A stretch of DNA of 64,000 nt from Dyadobacter sp. 3J3 (GCF_009801115.1 NZ_VTOL01000001.1:1-64000); one strand, 5' to 3'. Shown: positions 43,438 to 53,316, counted from the first letter of the stretch. The notes: generated from the sequence alone by a model not told the origin. Numbers and translations: made by a program.

Positions 43438-43472
43438 AGGGAAAGACACTTAGAATAGCGTCCTTCCCTATT
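43438..43472 (-). terminator. Possible terminator after pgl
   Basis: GGGAAAGAC and GTCCTTCCC pair imperfectly around an AT-rich loop, followed on the minus strand by a T-rich stretch. It lies between the pgl stop codon and the promoter of the response regulator. Confidence 0.5.
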
Positions 43473-43490
43473 TATATTTTTATAGAACAA

Positions 43491-44219
43491 TTATGCTTTT
43501 AAACCAGCTGCCGCAGCTTCGTCAATAAACCAGAGAAGTTGTCCTTTTGCTGGTTTGATAACCTGTGAAGGATACTTATCAGGTTCAAATTCTCCTTCCA
43601 AAACATGCTTCAAAGTTTCTGCTTTTCCTGTCCCAACAGCCAAAAACACAACTGCGGCTGATTGATTGACAACGGGAGCCGTAAGCGTAATACGGTACAT
43701 ATCCTGAGCCGGTAAGAAGAAAGAAGTTACCCACGCATCTTTTTCATGTATCACAGAGGTCCCCGGAAATAAAGACAAAGTATGTCCATCATCTCCCATG
43801 CCCAGTAATACAAAATCAAACGTTGTTTCCTCGCCTTCAAAATACTGCTTTAATATTTTTTCATATTCCGCAGCAGATTCTTCCGCTCCGATATCCGTAC
43901 GCATCACATGGATATTTTCAGCTTTCACACCTACTTTATCCAGAAGCTCATCGTACGCCATTTTAGCATTATTACGTGAATCTTCAAAAGGAACGGCTCT
44001 TTCATCACCCCAGAAAAAATGAATTTTTTCCCATGGAATACTTTCATTGTATGGTTTGGCGGCGAGTAAAGTATAAAGAAGCTTCGGCGTGCCGCCACCT
44101 GAAAGAACAAAAGTGAACCGATCCTTTTTCGTCAATACTTCGTTTATGTAATTACTGATCCATTCGGCAAGCTCTGTGCTCAACTGTACGGAGTCATTGG
44201 CAATATGAAGTTGTCCCAT
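43491..44219 (-). CDS. pgl: 6-Phosphogluconolactonase
   Basis: Hydrolyses 6-phosphogluconolactone, the second step of the oxidative pentose phosphate pathway. The 242-residue DevB-type enzyme has FTFVLSGGGTPKLLY, IPWEKIHFFWGDERAVP, LLGMGDDGHTLSLFPGT and a C-terminal KGQLLWFIDEAAA. It is the last gene of the gnd-zwf-pgl operon, 12 bases after zwf. Confidence 0.95.
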   Translation of the reverse strand: MGQLHIANDSVQLSTELAEWISNYINEVLTKKDRFTFVLSGGGTPKLLYTLLAAKPYNESIPWEKIHFFWGDERAVPFEDSRNNAKMAYDELLDKVGVKAENIHVMRTDIGAEESAAEYEKILKQYFEGEETTFDFVLLGMGDDGHTLSLFPGTSVIHEKDAWVTSFFLPAQDMYRITLTAPVVNQSAAVVFLAVGTGKAETLKHVLEGEFEPDKYPSQVIKPAKGQLLWFIDEAAAAGLKA

Positions 44220-44231
44220 AGTTTGATATTT

Positions 44232-45737
44232 TTAAGCTGACGGTGTATTAATCCATGCATGCCCTTCGCGCGCAATTAACTGATCGGCTGCATCCGGGCC
44301 CCATGATTCCGGCGCATAATTTGGAAAATCAGCTGGTTTGTTATTTTCCCAGTTTTCCAAGATCGGCATAATAACTTTCCAAGCCGCTTCAACCTGATCG
44401 CCACGCATAAATAGTGTTGCATCGCCTTCCATTACATCCAGAAGTAAAGTTTCATAAGCCTCAGGCGCATGATCTTTTGACGCATCGTCATAACTGAAAG
44501 TCATATTAACCGGATCAAGTGTCATCGTCTGACCAGGACGTTTCACCTGAAAACTCAGGCTGATATCCATTTCAGGTTGAATACTGATCGTAAGTTTATT
44601 GGAATGCCAGATATCCTCAGCTTCTGACGGGAATGCATTATGCGGGGCAGATTTGAACTGCAAGGTAATGTGGGTAGCTTTCTGATTTAAATATTTCCCG
44701 GTACGGACGTAAATCGGAACACCCTGCCAGCGCCAGTTATCAATATAGAATTTTGCAGCAGCAAAAGTATCAATTGCCGATTCAGGATTAACGCCTTTTT
44801 CCTCACGGTACCCAACTACTGCTTCGCCTTTTTTGGTACCGCTTGAATACTGTCCGCGAACCGCATGCTCATGAACTTTGTCCGGAGAAATCCTTCGAAT
44901 TGCATTAAGCACATCTACCTTTTTATTCCTGATCTCATTAGCATCGAAAGAAACCGGAGCTTCCATCGCTACCATGCACAGGATTTGCAAAATGTGGTTT
45001 TGAACCATATCACGCAACGCACCAGAATTTTCAAAATAGCCACCACGACCTTCCAAACCTACACTTTCCGCAGCTGTGATCTGAATATGATCAATGTAAT
45101 TCCGGTTCCAAAGCGGTTCGAACAAAGCATTTGCAAAACGCAAAGCCAGGATATTCTGTACCGTTTCTTTTCCCAGATAATGATCAATCCTGAAAATCTG
45201 CTCTTCCTTGAACATGCCGGAAAGCAGTGCATTCAATTCATGTGCACTTTTTAAATCATGTCCAAAAGGTTTTTCAACCACAATTCTGGTACAATGAATA
45301 TCACTGCAAAGATTAAGTGCACCAAGTTTGGTCGCAATAGAAGGTACTAGCTGCGGAGCAACGGCCAGATAAAAAATCACATTGGGATGCTGGCCCCATT
45401 CTGCTTCTTTTTCTTTTACAAGATCCGTTATTTTATGATAAGCTGCTGCATCATCTCCATCCATTTGAAGATAGGAAACATGCTGGCTGAAATCTTCCCA
45501 ATGCTCATTTTGCTCATCTTTCCGTCTGGAAAACTTCGTAATTCCATCCAGCAAATGACCGTGGTATTCTTCATTACTATAAGCACTCCTCCCGATACCT
45601 GCAATTGCAAATTTTTCGGGCATCCATTCGTCAAGGAAAAGATTATAAAGCGCTGGTGTTAATTTTCTATAATTTAAATCACCGCTGCCTCCAAAAATAA
45701 ATAATATAGAAGCAGGCGGCCTCTTACTAGTTTTCAT
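44232..45737 (-). CDS. zwf: Glucose-6-phosphate 1-dehydrogenase
   Basis: NADP-dependent entry enzyme of the oxidative pentose phosphate pathway, 501 residues. The nucleotide-binding FIFGGSGDLNYRKLTPALYNL is at the N-terminus. The substrate site FRIDHYLGKETVQNILALRFAN holds the catalytic histidine, and VRTGKYLNQKATHI marks the C-terminal domain. It lies 12 bases after gnd and 12 before pgl. Confidence 0.97.
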   Translation of the reverse strand: MKTSKRPPASILFIFGGSGDLNYRKLTPALYNLFLDEWMPEKFAIAGIGRSAYSNEEYHGHLLDGITKFSRRKDEQNEHWEDFSQHVSYLQMDGDDAAAYHKITDLVKEKEAEWGQHPNVIFYLAVAPQLVPSIATKLGALNLCSDIHCTRIVVEKPFGHDLKSAHELNALLSGMFKEEQIFRIDHYLGKETVQNILALRFANALFEPLWNRNYIDHIQITAAESVGLEGRGGYFENSGALRDMVQNHILQILCMVAMEAPVSFDANEIRNKKVDVLNAIRRISPDKVHEHAVRGQYSSGTKKGEAVVGYREEKGVNPESAIDTFAAAKFYIDNWRWQGVPIYVRTGKYLNQKATHITLQFKSAPHNAFPSEAEDIWHSNKLTISIQPEMDISLSFQVKRPGQTMTLDPVNMTFSYDDASKDHAPEAYETLLLDVMEGDATLFMRGDQVEAAWKVIMPILENWENNKPADFPNYAPESWGPDAADQLIAREGHAWINTPSA

Positions 45738-45749
45738 AAAAGTTACTTT

Positions 45750-47162
45750 TTAATGATTCCATTCCGTGTGGAAAGAGCCTGAAATATCAGTGCGCTGGTA
45801 GGTGTGAGCTCCAAAATAATCACGTTGCGCCTGAATAAGATTTGTCGCCATACGTTCAGTACGGTACGCATCAAAGTAAGCAAGTGACGACATAAATGCC
45901 GCAGCCGGAATACCACTCAAAGCAGCCTGCGCAACTACCGCACGTGTGTTGCCCTCAGCAGATTTCACAAGAGATGCAACACCTGAATCCAATAAAATGT
46001 TAGACAAATCCGGCGACTGTTTGTAAGCCTGTGTAAATGTTTCCAACAAGGTTGAACGGATGATACATCCACCACGCCAAACACTTACTACTTCCGGCAA
46101 AGGAATATCCATAGCAAGTTCTTTCGATGCCTGATAAAGCATGGCCAAACCTTGGGCATAACTTAATATCGTAGCAAAATATAATGCATCATGAACCTGC
46201 TTAACCCATTCCTCAATCGAAACGTTAAGCGCTGCGCCCGATTCATTATACAATGCTGAGGCTTTCACTCTTTCATCTTTATAACCTGAAATTGTACGCA
46301 TCGCAACAGCAGTATCAATCACTGGAACGGCAACAGGCAATTCCATAGAATCTTGTGAAGTCCATTTGCCGGTTCCTTTTGAACCTGCTTTATCCGAAAT
46401 CACATCCAGTAAACGTGCACTTGTTTTATCATCATTTTGCAGGAAAATATCGGCGGTAATTTCTACCAGAAAAGATTGAAGCGCACCTTCATTCCATCTT
46501 TTGAAAGTTTCATGAAGTTCGTCATTGCTAAGTCCTGCATGTTTCAATAAGGTATATGCCTCACTGATCAACTGCATAATAGCATACTCAATACCATTAT
46601 GAACCATTTTGACATAATGTCCGGCACCTTCTTTTCCAAGATATGCCACACAAGGCTCACCATTTACTTTGGCCGAAATTGCTTCAAGCAAAGGTTTTAC
46701 ATGGCCATACGCTTCAATATCACCACCAGGCATAATGCTTGGACCGGTACGCGCACCCTGCTCACCGCCGGAAACACCAACGCCCATGAAATGAATGTCT
46801 TTTTCACGCAGATATTTAACCCGGCGTAAAGTATCCGTATAATGCGAATTTCCACCATCAATTATTATATCACCTTTTTCAACCAAAGGCAATAAAGATT
46901 CTATCACATCGTCAACCGGCTTTCCGGCTGGCACAAGCATCATAAGCTTGCGCGGACGTTGTAACTGCTGCACCATATGTGCAAGATCCGGAACTCCTTT
47001 TACGGTAGTGCCTTCTGTTGCCGCTGCTTCCAGCGCAGCAGTTTTGGTTTCGTCCTTATCAAAACCAATAACAGAAAAACCGTGATCAGCTGTGTTCAGT
47101 AGCAGGTTTCTACCCATTACTCCCAACCCAATCATTCCAAAATCGAAGAGGTTATTTGACAT
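45750..47162 (-). CDS. gnd: 6-Phosphogluconate dehydrogenase (decarboxylating)
   Basis: Oxidises 6-phosphogluconate to ribulose 5-phosphate with NADP. The 470 residues have the dinucleotide motif GLGVMGRNLLLN, GVGVSGGEQGARTGPSIMPGG, the catalytic KMVHNGIEYAIMQLISEAY and the C-terminal AQRDYFGAHTYQRTD. It is the long, dimeric type. First gene of the pentose phosphate operon, so its promoter should lie in 47163-47450, but I see no clear box. Confidence 0.97.
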   Translation of the reverse strand: MSNNLFDFGMIGLGVMGRNLLLNTADHGFSVIGFDKDETKTAALEAAATEGTTVKGVPDLAHMVQQLQRPRKLMMLVPAGKPVDDVIESLLPLVEKGDIIIDGGNSHYTDTLRRVKYLREKDIHFMGVGVSGGEQGARTGPSIMPGGDIEAYGHVKPLLEAISAKVNGEPCVAYLGKEGAGHYVKMVHNGIEYAIMQLISEAYTLLKHAGLSNDELHETFKRWNEGALQSFLVEITADIFLQNDDKTSARLLDVISDKAGSKGTGKWTSQDSMELPVAVPVIDTAVAMRTISGYKDERVKASALYNESGAALNVSIEEWVKQVHDALYFATILSYAQGLAMLYQASKELAMDIPLPEVVSVWRGGCIIRSTLLETFTQAYKQSPDLSNILLDSGVASLVKSAEGNTRAVVAQAALSGIPAAAFMSSLAYFDAYRTERMATNLIQAQRDYFGAHTYQRTDISGSFHTEWNH

Positions 47163-47441
47163 AAATTAAGATCTGTTGAAACAAGAAGCCGTAAAAATAG
47201 GCTTTTTTCATACTGGTTTTACGATTTTAGAGCTTCTTTGGTTCATGATCCAGGAAAAGGTTTGTTTTTAATATTATTAACAGGTCTAAATTTTTCGGTT
47301 GGATATCAAAATTGAAATACTAATAACAGTTTAAAATATTGATATACAAATGTTTGCAATTTCTGAATTTGAGTATACTATTTTGCAAGTAAACAGGCTA
47401 GGTCAAAATTCAATTTATTTCTATTAAAGCAAATATTGGTT

Positions 47442-47709
47442 GAGATTATGTCGCCCTGCGCGGGCCTCCCTTTAAGGGTTAGGCATCACTAATTTTTTCA
47501 TTTCTATAATAATGTCATCCCTTCGGGATTTTTACTTCGGTTATATCTTGATGCATATTATCGCCTCACCGAAAAAAGCACTTAAAAATAAAATCATTCA
47601 AGGAAATAAATTTTGAATACCAGGGATCCAATCCCGACGGGATGACAGTATTATAGCAAAAAAACCTCAATAATCTGCGCCTAAACCCCAAAGGGGTGAC
47701 ATAATTATA
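47442..47709. repeat. Cluster of four REP-like palindromic repeats
   Basis: Copies at 47442-47469 (+), 47505-47532 (+), 47628-47655 (-) and 47682-47709 (-) share the consensus TATAATnATGTCAyCCC, then three or four bases, then GGGrTTT. The CCC/GGG arms form a hairpin with compensated changes: ATCCC/GGGAT in two copies, ACCCC/GGGGT in one and GCCC/GGGC in the first. A fifth weak GC hairpin is at 47725-47740. An AT-rich flank plus a small GC hairpin, in both orientations, is the layout of REP elements mobilised in trans. Confidence 0.7.
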
Positions 47710-47787
47710 TTAATAAATTCCTGAACCCCGACCAGCGGGAAATATTAATTCCTGACATTCCAATTGTCAAACAATCCACATAAAACA

Positions 47788-47826
47788 AAAAAAGCGAAAA
47801 CCGGAGACTTCCCAATTTTCGCTTTT
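47788..47826 (-). terminator. Terminator of the YcxB-like gene
   Basis: AAAGCGAAAA (47791-47800) pairs with TTTTCGCTTT (47816-47825), with T-rich sequence on the minus-strand side. It lies about 20 bases past the stop codon. Confidence 0.75.
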
Positions 47827-47847
47827 CTAATTATTTCAAACAAAAGA

Positions 47848-48402
47848 CTACTTTTCTTTCAGAAATTCTTTTTGTTTTAATATTCTTTCAAAAACTTTAA
47901 CATCATGTTCCGAAGTAAAAATTGAAAATGGAAGCTGTACAAACTGACCTCTTGAAATGATCATAATGTAAGAATCCTCGTTCTTATAAACTTCCTGAAT
48001 TTGTTCCCATTTCATGATGCTGCCTTCTTTTGCATTCATTTTCATCAAAATCTGACGGTTGTCAATTTCGTATGAAAACTTTTCAAACATGGGCTTATAC
48101 TGAGCAAGTTGTGTAATCCCCGTGAATTGAACAACCCAGAACAAAACGTAAAGTAGAGAGGCAACAACAATAACAATATAAATCCAGTAATTTGGATAAA
48201 CATCTGTAAGACTTACAACTGCGTTTATAAGAAGCAAAGCAACAGGCAATAACACCCATTTAATCTGCGACTTAAAGAAATGCTTCATGGCAATGGTAAT
48301 ATATGTCTTCGTTGGCAACGCATACCTTTTCGTGCGAACCGCTGCCGGATTCGTAGGCATTTGATAAACAGGCTGGTGTTTGTTCACCGATACTTTGGCC
48401 AT
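47848..48402 (-). CDS. Membrane protein with YcxB-like domain
   Basis: A 184-residue protein with two adjacent membrane helices (about 48-64 and 72-94) and a C-terminal cytosolic region of YcxB type: FSYEIDNRQILMKMNAKEGSIMKWEQIQEVYKNEDSYIMIISRGQFVQLP, then FER.LKQKEF. The family is a bPH-like fold of unknown function. It is monocistronic. Confidence 0.78.
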   Translation of the reverse strand: MAKVSVNKHQPVYQMPTNPAAVRTKRYALPTKTYITIAMKHFFKSQIKWVLLPVALLLINAVVSLTDVYPNYWIYIVIVVASLLYVLFWVVQFTGITQLAQYKPMFEKFSYEIDNRQILMKMNAKEGSIMKWEQIQEVYKNEDSYIMIISRGQFVQLPFSIFTSEHDVKVFERILKQKEFLKEK

Positions 48403-48715
48403 AATTCCTTTAAAAATTAATCAATTTCTTTATTTACTAAAAATTGCTGCACGTCGTGACGATTTAGCAACCACTAAATGAATTACAAAGTTAGAAAAAA
48501 GCTGTCGACTTATCAGAAAGCAGACGAAATAAATAGCTTGGAGAGCTTTTAGGTCTTAGTGATTAGCTTTTGGAGGTGGCACTAAGTAATAAAAAGCAAA
48601 AGTTTATCATCCGATATTTGAAAAATTTACGTTCTTTAAGATATCAAATTCCTATGAGCCCAAAACTGACAGCCGATTGCCGAAAGCCGACTGCTAAATA
48701 AACATTCAATCATAA
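48403..48715. other. Divergent intergenic region
   Basis: 313 bases with no gene. A minus-strand TAACTTTG (48493-48486) fits the -7 box for the YcxB-like gene. Near the plus-strand gene a short repetitive stretch of GCCGA-like words (about 48671-48694) is visible. No further feature seen. Confidence 0.5.
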
Positions 48716-50776
48716 ATGAGTTTTCTTTTTCCGTCATTCTTGTGGGGTTTACTGGCCATATCGGTTCCGATAGCCATTCATATATTTAATTTCCGGCGTA
48801 CAAAACGTGTTTATTTTACCAATGTCGCTTTTCTAAAAGCGGTAGAAACACAAACACGCTCGATCCGCAAAATAAAACACTGGCTGATTCTGGCTGCTCG
48901 TACTTTGGCAATTATTTGTTTGGTACTTGCCTTTGCCCAGCCTTTTTTGCCGGGTAAAAACGATGCCGCGGTAGACCGAAAAGGGATAACAAGTTTGTAT
49001 CTTGACAATTCGTTCAGCATGCAAAATGAATCGAACAGCAAACGGTATCTTGATATTGCCACAACAAGACTGAATGATTTGCTGGGATTATTTAAAAATG
49101 CCTCATCATTACAGCTTGTTACAAACGATTTTTCGTCTCAGGAACAAGGCCTTTATCCGGCTGAAAAAATCAGAGATCGGTTTACAACAATCGGACTTTC
49201 GCATACATCCCGTACTTTGGAGCAGATTTACAAGCGTCAGGAAAATCTGGTTACAAAACATCAGAGCACAGGTAAAAACCAGTTTTTCTGGTTTTCTGAT
49301 TTTCAGAAAAGTACAGCAGGCGATTTGTCCAAATTAAAAACCGATACGGTGAACAGGCTTTTTCTGGTACCTGTGCAGGCCGTTGCAGAGAAGAATGTAT
49401 TTGTAGATTCCGTCTGGCTGAATACGCCTTTCATCCGTGAATTACAGAACAATATTCTTTTTGTAAAAGTGAGCAATTCAGGTAGTGAAGAGGCAAAAAA
49501 GATTGTTTTGAAATTAAGTCTGGATAATACGCAGTCGTCAACAGCATCGGTTAATGTGCCAGCCAATGGAAGTGCAATTGCTAAATTTAATTTCAATCTG
49601 AAAGGAAAAGGCTACAAAAAGGGAAGAATCACTTTTGACGATTTTCCGGTGACTTTTGACAATGACTATTATTTTGTTTTAAATGCTTCTCCGCTTATTC
49701 GTATTCTTCATATATATGGACAAAAGCAGGAAGGTAATTATATTGATAATGTCTATGCAAATGACAGTTTGTTTGCGCTTCAAAGTTATTCAGCACAAAA
49801 TGTAGATCCCGGCCTGATCAAAAATTCTGATATGGTAGTGCTCGAAGGTGTTGAACAGCCGGGTGGTACTTTGGCTCAGGAGATTCAGGATTTTGTACGA
49901 AAAGGTGGCAGCCTTACCGTAATTCCTCCTTCCCTGCCCAATGCAACAAGTTATGTTTCATTGCTGCAAAGTTTTGGAGTTAATGGGTTGACCTCCGAAA
50001 AGAATACTTCTCATGAGCTAATTGCCATAGCAGCGCCCAACCGGAATAATCCATTTTTTAGTGACGTTTTTGAAGAATCGGTCCGGCAGGAAATAAATTT
50101 GAATTTACCTTCCGCATCGCCAACCTGGAATTGGACGAATGCGGGACAATCACTTTTGTCGCTACGCAGCGGCCAGCCTTATCTCAATCAGATTTCGGGA
50201 GGAAAGGGGAAAATATATTTATTTTCGGCTCCGTTGAATCCAGAGTTCGGATCCATGGCGCAGCATGCGATTTTTGTCCCGATCATGTATAAAATGGCGG
50301 CGTTAAGCGTAAGAGCTCAACGCACGGCTTTCACATTTGATGAAAATCCGATTGCGCTGACTGTTACCAACGAAAGTCAAAATACGGTTTACAAATTGAA
50401 GCGAAACAAAACGGAACTGATTCCTTCCCAAAAAATCGTAGGAAATCAGCTTTTACTGGAAATCCCACAAGGCGACCAGCTTGGAAACGGACTGGATGCA
50501 GGTTATTTTGAATTGATCAAAGACAATAAAACGGAGCAATTAATTGCCCTGAATCATAGTAGTGGAGAATCCCGTCTTGATTACTATTCACCGGCTGAAC
50601 TGAGAAATATTTTTTCAGGCCAAAAAAATGTACAGGTTTTTGACAAAATTGATGATGATGCTTTTGCAAAAGAATTTCAACAGCAAAATTTTGGAACCAG
50701 TCTCTGGAAATATTTTTTATATGCCGCACTTTTGTTTTTGCTAGTCGAAATCGGCTTAATCAGGTTTATGAAATGA
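48716..50776 (+). CDS. BatA-domain membrane protein
   Basis: A 686-residue protein that opens with the BatA N-terminal domain: MSFLFPSFLWGLLAISVPIAIHIF, then FRRTKRVYFTNVAFLK and a second helix LAARTLAIICLVLAFAQPF. A large periplasmic part (about 85-665) follows, including an early VWA-like TSLYLDNSFSMQNES, and the protein closes with a C-terminal membrane helix (YFLYAALLFLLVEIGLIRF). Related Bat proteins are linked to aerotolerance and envelope stress, but the role of this architecture is not defined. It is not next to other bat genes. Confidence 0.85.
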   Translation: MSFLFPSFLWGLLAISVPIAIHIFNFRRTKRVYFTNVAFLKAVETQTRSIRKIKHWLILAARTLAIICLVLAFAQPFLPGKNDAAVDRKGITSLYLDNSFSMQNESNSKRYLDIATTRLNDLLGLFKNASSLQLVTNDFSSQEQGLYPAEKIRDRFTTIGLSHTSRTLEQIYKRQENLVTKHQSTGKNQFFWFSDFQKSTAGDLSKLKTDTVNRLFLVPVQAVAEKNVFVDSVWLNTPFIRELQNNILFVKVSNSGSEEAKKIVLKLSLDNTQSSTASVNVPANGSAIAKFNFNLKGKGYKKGRITFDDFPVTFDNDYYFVLNASPLIRILHIYGQKQEGNYIDNVYANDSLFALQSYSAQNVDPGLIKNSDMVVLEGVEQPGGTLAQEIQDFVRKGGSLTVIPPSLPNATSYVSLLQSFGVNGLTSEKNTSHELIAIAAPNRNNPFFSDVFEESVRQEINLNLPSASPTWNWTNAGQSLLSLRSGQPYLNQISGGKGKIYLFSAPLNPEFGSMAQHAIFVPIMYKMAALSVRAQRTAFTFDENPIALTVTNESQNTVYKLKRNKTELIPSQKIVGNQLLLEIPQGDQLGNGLDAGYFELIKDNKTEQLIALNHSSGESRLDYYSPAELRNIFSGQKNVQVFDKIDDDAFAKEFQQQNFGTSLWKYFLYAALLFLLVEIGLIRFMK

Positions 50777-50880
50777 TTTAAAGTAGGCTAAGTAGCTTAT
50801 CCAATCGCGATTATTGGTGCAAACAGTTTTAAGTTCGCAGTTTTTCCACCAATTTTGCACAAATACAATCGAACTACTAA

Positions 50881-52026
50881 ATGCTTTCATCCCGAATAGG
50901 TATTCTTGGCGGTGGTCAATTAGGACTTATGCTTTTGCAGGCCGCCATAGACTGGAACCTTGATATTCACATTTTAGATCCTGACGCAGAAGCGCCCTGC
51001 CGCAAAATTGCCCCGAAATTCACACAAGGTTCTTTGCAGGATTATGACACTGTTTACCAGTTTGGTAAGAATCTTGACGTTATCACCATTGAAATAGAAA
51101 AGGTAAATGTTGAAGCGCTGGAAGCTTTGGAAAAAGAAGGAAAGAGGATTTATCCCCAGCCTTCGGTAATCCGCAAAATCCAGGACAAAAGAATCCAGAA
51201 ACAATTTTACCTTGAAAAAGGACTTCCGACTGCAGAATTTGTCTTAACAGAAAATCGCGAGGATGTACGAAATTTCATTGATTTCCTACCTGCTTTTCAC
51301 AAACTTGGACGCGATGGTTATGACGGTCGCGGCGTGCAACGTGTGACATCCGAAGCCGATATTGAAAAAGCGTTTGACCAGCCCGGATTACTGGAAAAAG
51401 CGGTTGCTTTTGAAAAAGAGCTGGCCGTAATCGTTGCCAGAAATCCGTCAGGAGAAATTAAATGTTTTCCTACCGTGGAAATGGTTTTCCACCCTGAATT
51501 AAATCTCGTCGAATATCTTTTTGCACCTGCGGAAATCAACGCAGAAACCGATCAGAAAGCACAGGAAATTGCTAAAAAAACAGCAGAATCTTTTGGGATT
51601 GTGGGTTTGTTGGCAGTTGAATTATTTTTAACAGCTGATGACGAAGTACTTATTAATGAAGTGGCTCCACGCCCGCATAACAGCGGCCACCACACAATCC
51701 GCGCCAACGCAACTTCACAATATGAACAACATTGGCGGGCTATTCTGGATCTGCCTTTGGGTAGTACCGAAACCTATGCGCCGTCTGCAATGGTGAATTT
51801 ATTGGGTGAAGATGGTTTTGAAGGTCCGGCAGTATATGAAGGAATGGAAAAGCTACTGGCAACGGATCAGGTTTTTCCGTTTTTATATTGGAAAGCGATC
51901 ACCAAACCTTTCCGGAAAATGGGCCATATAACCATCATGGATCACGACCTGGCTTCGTTAAAAGCTAAGGTAGATTTTGTTAAAAAGAATATCAGAGTAA
52001 TAAGCAGTTCTCAAATTGAAAAATAA
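50881..52026 (+). CDS. purK: N5-Carboxyaminoimidazole ribonucleotide synthase PurK
   Basis: ATP-grasp enzyme that carboxylates aminoimidazole ribonucleotide in purine synthesis. The 381 residues open with RIGILGGGQLGLMLLQAA, then KLGRDGYDGRGVQ, the metal/ATP stretch LINEVAPRPHNSGHHTIRA and TSQYEQHWRAILDLPLG. It is 40 bases upstream of purE, with which it acts in sequence. Confidence 0.96.
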   Translation: MLSSRIGILGGGQLGLMLLQAAIDWNLDIHILDPDAEAPCRKIAPKFTQGSLQDYDTVYQFGKNLDVITIEIEKVNVEALEALEKEGKRIYPQPSVIRKIQDKRIQKQFYLEKGLPTAEFVLTENREDVRNFIDFLPAFHKLGRDGYDGRGVQRVTSEADIEKAFDQPGLLEKAVAFEKELAVIVARNPSGEIKCFPTVEMVFHPELNLVEYLFAPAEINAETDQKAQEIAKKTAESFGIVGLLAVELFLTADDEVLINEVAPRPHNSGHHTIRANATSQYEQHWRAILDLPLGSTETYAPSAMVNLLGEDGFEGPAVYEGMEKLLATDQVFPFLYWKAITKPFRKMGHITIMDHDLASLKAKVDFVKKNIRVISSSQIEK

Positions 52027-52066
52027 TAATTGCCGTTTTAAAAGGTGATTGATAAAATATAAAAAA

Positions 52067-52558
52067 ATGGTAGGAATAATCATGGGAAGCCTGTCGGACC
52101 GGAAGGTAATGCAGGAAGCAGCAGATGCACTAAACGAGCTTGGAATAGCGTTTGAAATGGAAATTGTTTCCGCGCACCGTACACCTGAAAGAATGCTTGA
52201 ATATGCTGCCAGTGCACGTCAGCGGGGTTTGAAAGTAATTATTGCCGGTGCTGGCGGAGCAGCGCATTTACCCGGAATGGTAGCTTCACTTACCTCTTTG
52301 CCCGTTATTGGAGTACCGGTTTTGTCGAGTAATTCCATTGATGGCTGGGATTCTGTTTTATCGATTTTACAAATGCCTTCGGGCGTTCCGGTTGCCACAG
52401 TAGCCCTGAACGGTGCAAGAAATGCAGGAATTCTTGCGGCACAAATAATCGGAGCGAGCGATACTAATGTTGCTAACCGACTGGATATCTTTAAAGAAGG
52501 ATTGAAAGAGAAAGTCGCTGCGATGAATAAGGAATTAAAAAATGAAGTTGTAAAGTAA
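52067..52558 (+). CDS. purE: N5-CAIR mutase PurE
   Basis: Converts N5-CAIR made by PurK into CAIR. The ATG at 52067 gives MVGIIMGSLSDRKVMQEA, the family N-terminus; a TTG six codons earlier is less likely. Conserved motifs are VSAHRTPERMLEYA, AGAGGAAHLPGMVAS and LSILQMPSGVPVATVA. At 163 residues it is a class I PurE, consistent with the adjacent PurK. Confidence 0.96.
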   Translation: MVGIIMGSLSDRKVMQEAADALNELGIAFEMEIVSAHRTPERMLEYAASARQRGLKVIIAGAGGAAHLPGMVASLTSLPVIGVPVLSSNSIDGWDSVLSILQMPSGVPVATVALNGARNAGILAAQIIGASDTNVANRLDIFKEGLKEKVAAMNKELKNEVVK

Positions 52559-52617
52559 CGTTGGTTTATTATTTTCGTATCAAGTAAAGTCACTGTCAAT
52601 TGAATCATCAATAAACT

Positions 52618-53277
52618 ATGGAAGACGAAAGCCCAAAAAAACGAAACATACGTCCTACCGAAAAATCCAACCTGCCAATTATTACTTTATTTGTGTTGGT
52701 ATTGTTGGTTTTGGCAATGCTTTATGTAGGCTATGAATACGTTTCTGATGATTCCACAAATTCCGAAGAGCTGACTTCAACAGTTAAGGATACCACTGAG
52801 GATAAAACAGTTACCGAGGAACCCGTTGCAGAAGAAGAATCCGAAGATCCCGTAATCAGGAAAAAACCGAAAGCAACCGAAGAAAAGGATAAAGAAAAAA
52901 CGAAGGAAAAAGAGAAAGACAAAAAAGAGGAGCCTAAGAAAATGGAAGATGCCAAAGTAGTGGCTTCAAAAATTGGTGGCCGGGAAATTACACGCACCGT
53001 AAAAGGTGGTGAAACTTTCTCTTCTCTTGCCAGTCGTTATAATCTTACGACAGAAACGCTAAAAGCTTTGAATCCATCAATTACAGAATTAAAATCAGGA
53101 GACAAACTCAAAATCCGCGTGAAGGCAGTGCATACCGTTGGCGCCGGTGATATTTTAAAAGTGGTTTCCGGAAAATATGATGTAAGTAAGGAAGCTATCA
53201 TGAAGGCGAATGGAAAAACAAAAGATATAGCCAGTCGTGGTGAAGAGCTTGTCATTCCTTTTCCTACGAAGAGATAA
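52618..53277 (+). CDS. Membrane-anchored LysM protein
   Basis: A 219-residue protein with an N-terminal membrane helix (LPIITLFVLVLLVLAMLYVGY, about 18-38) and a highly charged Glu/Lys linker (about 45-110). The C-terminal half has a LysM domain (TVKGGETFSSLASRYNLTTETLKALNPSITELKSGDKLKI) and a second LysM-like unit (HTVGAGDILKVVSGKYDVSKEAIMKANG). LysM binds peptidoglycan, so the protein may tether the inner membrane to the wall. It lies 59 bases after purE. Confidence 0.87.
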   Translation: MEDESPKKRNIRPTEKSNLPIITLFVLVLLVLAMLYVGYEYVSDDSTNSEELTSTVKDTTEDKTVTEEPVAEEESEDPVIRKKPKATEEKDKEKTKEKEKDKKEEPKKMEDAKVVASKIGGREITRTVKGGETFSSLASRYNLTTETLKALNPSITELKSGDKLKIRVKAVHTVGAGDILKVVSGKYDVSKEAIMKANGKTKDIASRGEELVIPFPTKR

Positions 53278-53316
53278 AAAAAATGACCCCGATTGCTAAA
53301 ATCGGGGTCATTTTGA
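53278..53316. terminator. Bidirectional terminator
   Basis: AAATGACCCCGAT (53281-53293) and ATCGGGGTCATTT (53301-53313) pair perfectly over 13 bases. It separates the convergent LysM and receptor genes. Confidence 0.9.

Larger units (their letters stand above)
47163..47847. other. Intergenic region with small palindromic repeats
   Basis: 685 bases without a gene between gnd and the YcxB-like gene, both on the minus strand. The left part (47163-47440) is AT-rich and should carry the gnd promoter; I see no exact box. The right part carries four copies of a short palindromic repeat (47442-47709) plus a weaker one, then the terminator of the upstream gene. Confidence 0.65.

Noticed and set aside
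52840-52950. Lys/Glu-rich stretch in the LysM protein considered as a frame error
   Set aside because: The frame is open on both sides and charged linkers are usual in membrane-anchored LysM proteins.
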